From the NCBI GenBank assembly GCA_902762435.1, contig CACWOH010000002.1, positions 39,447-103,446 on the forward strand: DNA of 64,000 bases, in the 5' to 3' direction. The notes beneath the pieces are model-generated. The model did not search any database, was not told the origin of the DNA, and saw only the letters and a program-made list of their open reading frames with translations. The position numbers were made by a program, and so were the translations under genes. Source of the stretch: an uncultured Bacteroidia bacterium. GTDB lineage: Bacteria > Bacteroidota > Bacteroidia > Bacteroidales > UBA932. Below are positions 8,200 through 15,395 of this stretch, in pieces. Each line of letters starts with the position of its first letter. Positions within the stretch are counted from its first letter, which is position 1.

Positions 8200-9261
8200 T
8201 CAGGGACGGGGTTTCTGACGGGACACCAGGCCCATCATCCGGAACAGGAACTTCGGAAGCGGCTTGGACGGGTCCCGTTTTTCCATATCGATGAACCAGC
8301 CCAGTTTCTTCACCACCGGGATCTTGTACGTCTCCACGAACTCGAGCAGCGTCCCGTCGGGATCTTCGATATAGGAGAAACGCCCGGAGGCGTCGCCCAT
8401 GTCGAAACGCTCCCCGTCCGGGCAGCTGTCCACCGTGAACGGATGGCCCTTTGCGGCGCAGAACGCCTTGAATTCATCCATCTGCGTCACGTCGAAGCAG
8501 ACCTGGATGAAGCCGGGGTCGCCCCAGAAACGCCCCTCGAAGACCTTGCGCGGGGTGTAGTCCAGCGCCTGGACGAGTTCGAGTGTGCTCGGGCCGAACA
8601 GGTCGGCGAAAGCGCCGGTGAAAGGCGCGTGCCCCAGCAGGACGCGGCGGCAGCGCCGCTCCCCGCCGGGCAGGAAACCGCTGCCGTCGAAGGGGCCCTC
8701 GGTGTCGCTCAGGACCCGGTCATAGCCCAGGATGTCCGCGTAGAAACGCAGGGACCGTTCCATATCGCTCACGCCGATGACGGCGCCGGTCAGGCCGCCG
8801 GCATTCCGTTTCTCGTCGATGAAGACGTCCTTGCGCTCCACGGCCTGGAACCAGTTGCCGTAAAGGTCCTTCACCCAGAAGAAGGGCGTCCCGTCCGCAA
8901 GCGTCCCGAGGGGGCCGCAGTCCTTCCACTTCGCGGAGAGTTCCCGGTGGAAGGCGGCCGCGTCGCGGCACTTCAGCCTGGCGGCCAGGATGCCCAGGTC
9001 GCCCACGGACACTTCGAAGGGACAGGGCTGGGGCTTGCGCTCCGAGAACTGCCAGATCTCGTAGCCGGACCCGCCCTGCAGGTTCACGGCGATGCAGGCG
9101 TGGCGTTTCTGCGCACGCCCCCCGGTATAGGGGAGCATGCGCTCGGCCACGGTATCGTCTTCCAGGATTTTGACATCGGCGCCGAACATTTCGATGAACC
9201 AGTTCCAGGATTTCCTGAAATCCGCGGTTCCTACGCCGATCTGCTGTATTCCGGTGATCAT
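8200..9261 (-). CDS. VOC (glyoxalase/dioxygenase fold) family protein, two modules
   Basis: 353 residues with two vicinal-oxygen-chelate modules. The first (about 1-125) opens MITGIQQIGVGTADFRKSWNWF and contains the strand YGNWFQAVE; the second (about 135-290) contains GLTGAVIGVSDMERSLRFY and ends with FSYIEDPDGTLLEFVETYK. Candidate metal ligands include the Glu in LLEFVET. The fold covers isomerases, epimerases and dioxygenases, so no reaction is assigned. The start overlaps the pta stop by 4 nt; the operon context hints at a housekeeping metabolic role. Confidence 0.8.
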   Translation of the reverse strand: MITGIQQIGVGTADFRKSWNWFIEMFGADVKILEDDTVAERMLPYTGGRAQKRHACIAVNLQGGSGYEIWQFSERKPQPCPFEVSVGDLGILAARLKCRDAAAFHRELSAKWKDCGPLGTLADGTPFFWVKDLYGNWFQAVERKDVFIDEKRNAGGLTGAVIGVSDMERSLRFYADILGYDRVLSDTEGPFDGSGFLPGGERRCRRVLLGHAPFTGAFADLFGPSTLELVQALDYTPRKVFEGRFWGDPGFIQVCFDVTQMDEFKAFCAAKGHPFTVDSCPDGERFDMGDASGRFSYIEDPDGTLLEFVETYKIPVVKKLGWFIDMEKRDPSKPLPKFLFRMMGLVSRQKPRP

Positions 9262-10265
9262 TTCGCGTCCATTGCCTGGCAGGCGGTGATGGCGATCATC
9301 TTGTACACGTCATCCACGCTGCAGCCGCGGCTCAGGTCGTTGACCGGCCGGGCGATACCCTGGAGGATGGGACCGATGGCATCGGCCTCGCCCAGGCGCT
9401 GGACCAGCTTGTACGCGATGTTGCCGACCTCGAGGTTCGGGAACACGAGCACATTGGCGTTGCCGGCGATCTCGGAGCCGGGGGCCTTCTTCTTGCCCAC
9501 GGACGGCACCAGGGCGGCGTCCGCCTGCAGTTCACCGTCGACCTTCAGATCCGGATCCAGCTCCTTCGCAAGCGCGGTGGCCTCGACCACCTTGTCCACG
9601 ACTTCGTGCTTCGCGGAGCCCTTGGTGGAGAAAGACAGCATCGCCACGCGCGGATCGGTGAAGCCGGCCACGCTCCGGGCGGTCTGTGCCGTGCACACGG
9701 CGATCTGGGCCAACTGGGAGGCGTCCGGGGCCGGGGTCACCGCCACGTCGCCGATCACGAGCACGCCGTTCTCACCGTACTGCGGGGTCTTGGTGATCAT
9801 CAGCATCGCGCCGCTCACGCAGGTGATGCCGGGGGCGCACTTGATGATCTGGAGGGCCGGGCGGAGGGTCTCGCCGGTGGTGGAGAGGGCGCCGCTGATC
9901 TGTCCGTCGGCGTCGCCGCTCTTGATGATGAGGCAGCCGAAGTAGAGCGGATCGAGGACGGTCTTGCGGGCCACTTCGATCGTCATGCCCTTCTTCTGGC
10001 GGAGCTGGAAGAGCAGCTGGGCGTACTCCTCGGTCTTCTCGCTGGTTTCGGGGTCGATGATGGTGGCCTGCGCGATGTGCTTCAGGCCGAGCTGCTCCGC
10101 ATAGGCGAGCACTTTCTCGCGGTTGCCGATCAGGATGATGTCGGCGAGGCCGTCCGCGATGGCGCGGTCGGCTGCGGTGATGGTGCGCTCCTCGAAGGAT
10201 TCCGGGAGCACGATGCGCTGCCGGTTGGACCGGGCGCGCGCAACAATCTGGTCGATGAGGGACAT
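9258..10265 (-). CDS. pta: Phosphate acetyltransferase
   Basis: 335 residues, the short PTA_PTB-only form. It interconverts acetyl-CoA and acetyl phosphate. Typical segments are ARSNRQRIVLPESFEERT at the start, DGQISGALSTTGETLRPALQ, and the C-terminal NVLVFPNLEVGNIAYKLVQR. The ATG at 10265 is chosen because MSLIDQIV is the usual start; an upstream in-frame TTG would leave an atypical extension running into the 3' end of ackA. Downstream of ackA by 10 nt and overlapping VOC by 4 nt. With AckA it makes ATP and acetate from acetyl-CoA. Confidence 0.96.
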   Translation of the reverse strand: MSLIDQIVARARSNRQRIVLPESFEERTITAADRAIADGLADIILIGNREKVLAYAEQLGLKHIAQATIIDPETSEKTEEYAQLLFQLRQKKGMTIEVARKTVLDPLYFGCLIIKSGDADGQISGALSTTGETLRPALQIIKCAPGITCVSGAMLMITKTPQYGENGVLVIGDVAVTPAPDASQLAQIAVCTAQTARSVAGFTDPRVAMLSFSTKGSAKHEVVDKVVEATALAKELDPDLKVDGELQADAALVPSVGKKKAPGSEIAGNANVLVFPNLEVGNIAYKLVQRLGEADAIGPILQGIARPVNDLSRGCSVDDVYKMIAITACQAMDAK

Positions 10266-10275
10266 ATCAGTGTGG

Positions 10276-11493
10276 TTAGTTTTCAAGGTCGGATACGATG
10301 TGCATGGTGTCGCGGGCGATCACCAGTTCCTCGTTGGTCGGGATGAGGGCTACCTTCACGGTGGAATCCGGCGTGGAGAGGATGGTCTCGCTGCCGCGGG
10401 CGGCGTCGTTCACCTCCGGGTCGATCTTCACGCCCATGAAGGACAGGTTCTCGCAGACGTGGCGGCGCAGGCGCGGGTTGTTCTCGCCGATGCCGGCCGT
10501 GAACACGATGAGGTCCACGCCGTCCATCTCCGCGATGTAGGCGCCGACGTTCTTGATGGTGTCGTAGGTGAGCTTCTTGAGCACGATCTTGGCGCGCACG
10601 TCGCCCGCCTTCGCCGCCGCGTCCATGTCGCGGAGGTCGGAGCTCTTGCCGGACAGGCCGAGGAAGCCGCTCTTCTTGTTCATCACGGTTGTCATCTCGT
10701 CCGGCGTCAGGTTCTCCTTCTTCATGATATAGGGGACGATGTTGGCGTCGATGTTGCCGCAGCGGGTGCCCATGATCATGCCTTCGAGCGGGGTGAAGCC
10801 CATCGATGTGTCCACCACCTTGCCGTCCTTGATGGCCGTCACGGAACTGCCGTTGCCGAGGTGGCAGGTGATGATCTTGGAGTGCGCCAGGTCCAGGCCG
10901 GCGAGCTTGGCTCCGCGCTGGGAGACGTACTGGTGCGAGGTGCCGTGGGCGCCGTAGCGGCGGACCCGGTACTTCTGGTAGTATTCGTAGGGAAGGGCGT
11001 ACATATAGGCGTACGGCTCCATCGTCTGGTGGAAGGCGGTGTCGAAGGTCACGACCTGGGGCACGTCGGGAAGCACGTGGGAGATGGCTTCGATGCCGAG
11101 CAGGTGGGCCGGGTTGTGCAGCGGGGCGAAGTCGCAGCAGATGCCGATCTTCTCCAGGACGTCATCGTTGACGAGGGTGCTGCCCGAGAAGAAGTCGGCG
11201 CCCTGCACGATGCGGTGGCCGACCGCCTCGATGTCGTCGAAACTGGACAGCACGCCGTGCACGGGATCCACCAGGGCGTCCAGCACGAGCTTCATGCCCA
11301 CCTTGTGGTCGGGAATGGGAAGGGTCGCCGTGTACGGCTCCTTGCCGGTCGGTTTATGGGTGATGCAGCCCTCGGGCAGGCCGATCTTTTCGACCAGGCC
11401 TTTGGCCAGCAGGTCATAGACGTCGTCGTTCTTCATGTCGAGAAGCTGGTACTTCACGGAAGAACTGCCGCAGTTGATTACAAGGATGATCAT
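10276..11493 (-). CDS. ackA: Acetate kinase
   Basis: 405 residues, full family length. It catalyses acetyl phosphate + ADP to acetate + ATP in the cytoplasm. The N-terminus MIILVINCGSSSVKYQLL carries the ASKHA phosphate-1 motif; HLGNGSSVTAI and FTAGIGENNP are the later nucleotide-binding motifs. Start at 11493; longer in-frame possibilities would begin within the promoter region. First gene of ackA-pta-VOC-SDR, with a perfect promoter at 11524-11555. Confidence 0.97.
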   Translation of the reverse strand: MIILVINCGSSSVKYQLLDMKNDDVYDLLAKGLVEKIGLPEGCITHKPTGKEPYTATLPIPDHKVGMKLVLDALVDPVHGVLSSFDDIEAVGHRIVQGADFFSGSTLVNDDVLEKIGICCDFAPLHNPAHLLGIEAISHVLPDVPQVVTFDTAFHQTMEPYAYMYALPYEYYQKYRVRRYGAHGTSHQYVSQRGAKLAGLDLAHSKIITCHLGNGSSVTAIKDGKVVDTSMGFTPLEGMIMGTRCGNIDANIVPYIMKKENLTPDEMTTVMNKKSGFLGLSGKSSDLRDMDAAAKAGDVRAKIVLKKLTYDTIKNVGAYIAEMDGVDLIVFTAGIGENNPRLRRHVCENLSFMGVKIDPEVNDAARGSETILSTPDSTVKVALIPTNEELVIARDTMHIVSDLEN

Positions 11494-11523
11494 ATTTGAA
11501 TGGTTTGGTTTCATTATATTGTA

Positions 11524-11555
11524 CAAATGTAAGAATTATTGCGTATTTTGGCAAA
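11524..11555 (-). promoter_or_regulatory. Promoter for ackA
   Basis: On the minus strand TTTG (11552-11555) and TACATTTG (11524-11531) are separated by exactly 20 nt, a full match to the Bacteroidetes -33/-7 promoter. It predicts a leader of about 25-30 nt before the ackA ATG. Confidence 0.8.
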
Positions 11556-11567
11556 AATTCGATTGAA

Positions 11568-12629
11568 ATGGTCGTGGAGAAGGACATCGTGGCGATTTCA
11601 ATCCCTTTTTCAGCAGGAGTGGTCACGGCGGCCTTGTTGCCGCCCGGGGGCGATGCGCCGTACTGGCTCGCCGCAGGCAGCTGCCTGGCGGCGGCGGGGC
11701 TGCTCGCGCTCGCCTGCGGGCGGGGCGGCCGCACCGGCGCCGTGCTGGCGCTCTTCTACTGCCTCGGCGTGTTCTGCCACGCCACCGCGCTGTGCGCCGG
11801 GCCCGCCCCCGGCCCGCGCGTTCCGGCGGACAGGGCCCTGCAGGGGCTGCTGCGCGCCATCGACGGGGCCGGCTTCGCCCACGCCGGCACGGCGGAACTG
11901 CTGAAGGCCCTGCTCGCCGGGCAGCGGAGCGGGATGGACCCGCAGACCGTCGCGGCCTTCCGGGCCGCGGGCGCCTCCCACATCCTGGCCCTGTCCGGAC
12001 TGCACCTGGGCATCCTGTACGGCTTCCTGCAGGGGCTGCTCCGCCCCCTGGGGCACAGCCGGGCGGCCACAGTGCTGCGCAGCGCCGCCTGCGTGTCCGC
12101 CGCGGCCTTCTACCTCGCCATGACCGGAGCCTCCCCCTCCCTCGTCCGGGCCTTCCTGTTCATCGTCTTCGGAGAGGCCGCCCGCCTGCTGCCGGGCCGG
12201 CGCCGGCGGAGCGTCAACGTATTCTGCGCCGCCCTGACGGTCCAGCTCGCCGTCAGCCCCACGGTGGTGGGCAGCCTGGGCTTCCAGCTCTCCTACCTCG
12301 CGATGCTCGGCATCGTACTGGTCTTCCCGCGCCTGGAAGCGTGGTATCCGGAGGGGCGCCGCCGGGACCCGGTCCGCCGCCTCTGGAGCGCCGTCGCGCT
12401 GACGGTCTCCTGCCAGGTCTTCACCGCCCCGCTCGTGTGGGTCCGCTTCCACAGCTTCCCGAAATACTTCCTGCTGACCAACCTGGGGGCGCTCCCCCTG
12501 ACCGAGGGCTTCATCCTCTGCGCCCTGCCCGCCCTGCTGCCCGGCTGCCCGCAGGGCATAAAAAATCTGGCCGATACACTCGGCCAGACCCTGGTATTCT
12601 TCCTGGAAGCGATCGCTTCTATTCCGTGA
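11568..12629 (+). CDS. ComEC/Rec2-type competence membrane protein, short form
   Basis: 353 residues from the ATG at 11568. After 2-3 N-terminal helices comes the ComEC competence domain, with the diagnostic LSGLHLGILYGF (about residues 145-156) and AFYLAMTGASPSLVRAFLF. ComEC forms the inner-membrane channel for single-stranded DNA during uptake. Full-length proteins are about 650-750 residues with a DUF4131 region and often a C-terminal metallo-beta-lactamase domain. Here the DUF4131 part is minimal and the MBL domain is absent, the gene ending 11 nt inside the convergent lipoprotein gene. It may be a reduced but functional channel or a degenerating gene. Confidence 0.82.
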   Translation: MVVEKDIVAISIPFSAGVVTAALLPPGGDAPYWLAAGSCLAAAGLLALACGRGGRTGAVLALFYCLGVFCHATALCAGPAPGPRVPADRALQGLLRAIDGAGFAHAGTAELLKALLAGQRSGMDPQTVAAFRAAGASHILALSGLHLGILYGFLQGLLRPLGHSRAATVLRSAACVSAAAFYLAMTGASPSLVRAFLFIVFGEAARLLPGRRRRSVNVFCAALTVQLAVSPTVVGSLGFQLSYLAMLGIVLVFPRLEAWYPEGRRRDPVRRLWSAVALTVSCQVFTAPLVWVRFHSFPKYFLLTNLGALPLTEGFILCALPALLPGCPQGIKNLADTLGQTLVFFLEAIASIP

Positions 12630-13635
12630 TATCGCGCACGCAGCGCACCGAGGCAGCGAATTCCGTCTTGGACATCAGCCCGCGGAAGACGACGTCCTGT
12701 TTGTGGAAGAGGTAGCGGCATACCCCCAGGCCGTCGGCCTCGTCGGCGGTCCAGAACGCGGCATAGGCATAGAGCCCGTCGAAGGTGTAGTCCTTGCCGG
12801 ACACGGTCGCATAGCCCACCGGGATGGCGGACAGGCCCAGCTGGTCGGTGATCTTCACCTCCCGCCAGTACTCCCACATCTTGGTGCCGTTGAAGTAGAT
12901 GTCGCCCATCATCCGGCCGGCCAGGCCGGGCAGGTCCTGTTCCGCCCCGGCGGCTCCCGCCAGCGCCGCCCAGTCGGCGTCGGACGGCAGGCGCCAGCCT
13001 TCCGGGCAGGCCGTCTGCGCCTCTTCCCAGGTATAGTAGCGGCCGAAGATGTCGTTCAGCGCGGTGCAGTCCAGATAGGTGGCGCCGGCGCCTTCCCAGG
13101 CGAGGTTCTGACGCATCCAGGTCAGTCCCTCGGCGTCGGTGACGTAGTATTCCTTCCCGTCACGCCCGTCGGTGACCGGTTCGGAGCCTTTCTTGTCGAA
13201 TTTCGTGATGGAACCGTTCCCGTCCAGGCCGGGGAGCACGACCGAGTAGGACACGCTGAAGGTGGATGAGTTATAGTTGGAACTGGCCGGGGCGAAAGCG
13301 GTCAGCATCACCGTATTGGTGACGGCTTCATTCGGGGCGGTGACGGTGAAGTCGTGGTGGCGGATGACGCCGTCCGCGGTGACCAGGGTGTCATAGACGC
13401 CCTTGCCGGAATCCCGGAAACAGTATCCGATGGTGCCGCCGTCGTCGCGCTTCATGTTCATCAGGGTGTCGATCGTGAAGGTCTTGGAAAAACCGGGCTC
13501 GACAAAGGGGGGCATGGACAGGATGATCCGCCCGTCCAGATAGGAATATTCGGTAGTATCGTCCTTCTTGCAGCCCTGGACGGACAGGAATCCGGCCAGC
13601 AGGGCGGCGAAGGCAAACCATCTGACTAACTTCAT
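12619..13635 (-). CDS. FISUMP-domain lipoprotein
   Basis: 338 residues from the ATG at 13635. Lipoprotein signal MKLVRWFAFAALLAGFLSVQGC with Cys22. The middle part (about 30-150) looks like an Ig-like or other beta domain. The C-terminal about 170 residues form a Fibrobacter succinogenes major paralogous (FISUMP) domain: GLTWMRQNLAW, FGRYYTWEEAQTACPEGWRL, ending AASVRCVRD. Such domains occur on surface proteins of Bacteroidetes and Fibrobacteres; function unknown. Its 3' end overlaps comEC by 11 nt on the opposite strand. Confidence 0.85.
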   Translation of the reverse strand: MKLVRWFAFAALLAGFLSVQGCKKDDTTEYSYLDGRIILSMPPFVEPGFSKTFTIDTLMNMKRDDGGTIGYCFRDSGKGVYDTLVTADGVIRHHDFTVTAPNEAVTNTVMLTAFAPASSNYNSSTFSVSYSVVLPGLDGNGSITKFDKKGSEPVTDGRDGKEYYVTDAEGLTWMRQNLAWEGAGATYLDCTALNDIFGRYYTWEEAQTACPEGWRLPSDADWAALAGAAGAEQDLPGLAGRMMGDIYFNGTKMWEYWREVKITDQLGLSAIPVGYATVSGKDYTFDGLYAYAAFWTADEADGLGVCRYLFHKQDVVFRGLMSKTEFAASVRCVRDITE

Positions 13636-13687
13636 ATTTTCTTCCGTTACAATTTGCAAAGATGCGCAAAAATGCGCGAAATTCCGC

Positions 13688-13695
13688 TAACTTTG
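13688..13695 (+). promoter_or_regulatory. -7 box for apbE
   Basis: TAACTTTG, a perfect TAnnTTTG, 21 nt before the apbE ATG. No TTTG at the -33 position. Confidence 0.5.
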
Positions 13696-13716
13696 TACAA
13701 ATACTTTGCCGAAGCG

Positions 13717-14667
13717 ATGAATCCCAAACCATTTTTCCCCCTGCTCGCCGCCTTCTTCCTGCTCGCCGGATGCGCCCGGAACGGGTATGTCACCTTCTCC
13801 GGATACGCCCAGGGCGGCACCTACAGCGTCAAGGCGGACCTGACGGGGGTCGGCGTCCCGCACGAGGAAATCGGGGCGGCCATCGATTCCATCCTCACCG
13901 GCATCGACTTCAGCCTGTCCGGCTACAACAAGTCGTCCCTGCTGAGCCGCTACAACGCCGGGGAAGACATCACCCCGGACCGGTATTTCACCGAGATCCG
14001 CGCCCTGTCGGAACGCTACAAGGCGGAGACCGGCGGCGCGTTCGACGTCGCCGCGGCCCCGCTGTTCGACATCTGGGGCTTCGGTTTCACCGCGGACAGC
14101 CTGCCCGACCCGCAGCGCGTGGCGGAGGCACTGGCCCTCTGCAAGGAGGAGAAAACCCTGAACTTCAACGCTATAGCCCAAGGATACACCTGCGATGTCG
14201 TGGCGGGCTATCTCCACTCCCTCGGCGTGAAGGACATGCTGGTGGACATCGGGGAGATCTTCTGCGAAGGGCACAACCCCGCCGGCCGGGGCTGGACGAT
14301 CGGGGTGGACAACCCGGTGGACGGCAACGACACGCCCGGCGCGGACATCCGGGGCGTCTGGGAGTCGGACGGCGGCGCCTGCGGCATCGTCACCTCCGGC
14401 AACTACCGCAAATTCTATGTCAGGGACGGGAAGAAATACGCCCACACCATCGACCCCCGGACGGGCTATCCCGTGACGCACGGCCTGCTGAGCGCCACGG
14501 TCGTCGCCCCCACGGCCGCCGAGGCGGACGCCCTGGCGACGGCCTGCATGGTCCTCGGCCCCGAGGCGGCCCGGGAGCTGATCCTCTCCCGCCCGGAACT
14601 CGAAGGCTACCTGATCACCGGGGACGGGAGCTGGATGTCGGACGGCTTCGCCGCCCGGGCCCGGTAA
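13717..14667 (+). CDS. apbE: FAD:protein FMN transferase (ApbE), lipoprotein
   Basis: 316 residues with a lipobox (LLAGC, Cys19). ApbE covalently attaches FMN from FAD to Thr residues of periplasm-facing proteins such as the NqrB/NqrC and RnfG/RnfD subunits. Family motifs visible: TYSVKADL, GAFDVAAAPLFDIWGFG, LNFNAIAQGYTCDVVAGYL, the Mg-binding MLVDIGEIFCEG and HTIDPRTGYPVTHGLLSATV. The first motif is often GTTY; here it is GGTY. No target flavoprotein gene is adjacent. Confidence 0.93.
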   Translation: MNPKPFFPLLAAFFLLAGCARNGYVTFSGYAQGGTYSVKADLTGVGVPHEEIGAAIDSILTGIDFSLSGYNKSSLLSRYNAGEDITPDRYFTEIRALSERYKAETGGAFDVAAAPLFDIWGFGFTADSLPDPQRVAEALALCKEEKTLNFNAIAQGYTCDVVAGYLHSLGVKDMLVDIGEIFCEGHNPAGRGWTIGVDNPVDGNDTPGADIRGVWESDGGACGIVTSGNYRKFYVRDGKKYAHTIDPRTGYPVTHGLLSATVVAPTAAEADALATACMVLGPEAARELILSRPELEGYLITGDGSWMSDGFAARAR

Positions 14668-14688
14668 GGAGATTTCCGCGAAATTGAT

Positions 14689-14696
14689 TATATTTG
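14689..14696 (+). promoter_or_regulatory. -7 box for the DUF4290-ftsK operon
   Basis: TATATTTG, a perfect TAnnTTTG, 24 nt before the ATG at 14721, just after the apbE stop. No clear -33 element. Confidence 0.5.
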
Positions 14697-14720
14697 CATT
14701 TTGTCACATTAACCGTATTT

Positions 14721-15395
14721 ATGGAACACAACGATATTTCCCAAGCACTGGACTACAATACTTCCCGGGAGCGTCTCGCCATGCCCGAGTACGGCCGCAA
14801 CGTACTCAGGATGGTGGACCAGCTCCGCGAGATTCCCGACCGCGCCAAGCGCACCGAACAGGCCTACGCCGTGGTCAAGGTGATGGAACTGCTGAACCCG
14901 CAGGTGCACAGCCAGGAAAACTACGCGCACAAGCTCTGGGACCACCTTTACATGATCGCCGGATACGACCTGGACGTGGATTCGCCCTGGCCCTGCCCGG
15001 TGGCGGAGGAGTTCACCACGGATCCCGTCCCCATCCCGATGAAAGGCTCCAAGATCAAGGCCTTCCACTACGGGCGCAACATCGAGAGCATCATCAACCT
15101 GATCTGCGAGCAGCCCGAAGGCGAGGTGAAGACCGAACTGATCCGCTCGCTGGCCATCTACATGCGCCAGCAGTACCTGATCTGGAACAAGGACAGCGTG
15201 GCCGACGAGACCATTTTCGCCGATATCGAGAAGCTTTCCGGCGGCCGCATCCAGGTCCCCGAGGGCATCAGCCTCAGCAAGATCGCGGGCGACGCCAATT
15301 TCTCCCGCCCCGGCATGGGCATCAACGTGGGGCAGCCCGGCAGCCAGCGTAACAAGCAGCGCAAGAACTTCAAACGCTCCTACAAGAAGAAATGA
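14721..15395 (+). CDS. DUF4290 family protein
   Basis: 224 residues, a Bacteroidetes-specific family of unknown function. It begins MEHNDISQALDYNTSRERL, contains LWDHLYMIAGYDLDVDSPWP and a helical middle, and ends in a very basic tail (QRNKQRKNFKRSYKKK), which suggests nucleic acid or ribosome contact. Cytoplasmic, no signal. The stop overlaps the ftsK start by 4 nt, a coupling that suggests a link with chromosome or cell-cycle functions; this is inference. Confidence 0.85.
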   Translation: MEHNDISQALDYNTSRERLAMPEYGRNVLRMVDQLREIPDRAKRTEQAYAVVKVMELLNPQVHSQENYAHKLWDHLYMIAGYDLDVDSPWPCPVAEEFTTDPVPIPMKGSKIKAFHYGRNIESIINLICEQPEGEVKTELIRSLAIYMRQQYLIWNKDSVADETIFADIEKLSGGRIQVPEGISLSKIAGDANFSRPGMGINVGQPGSQRNKQRKNFKRSYKKK

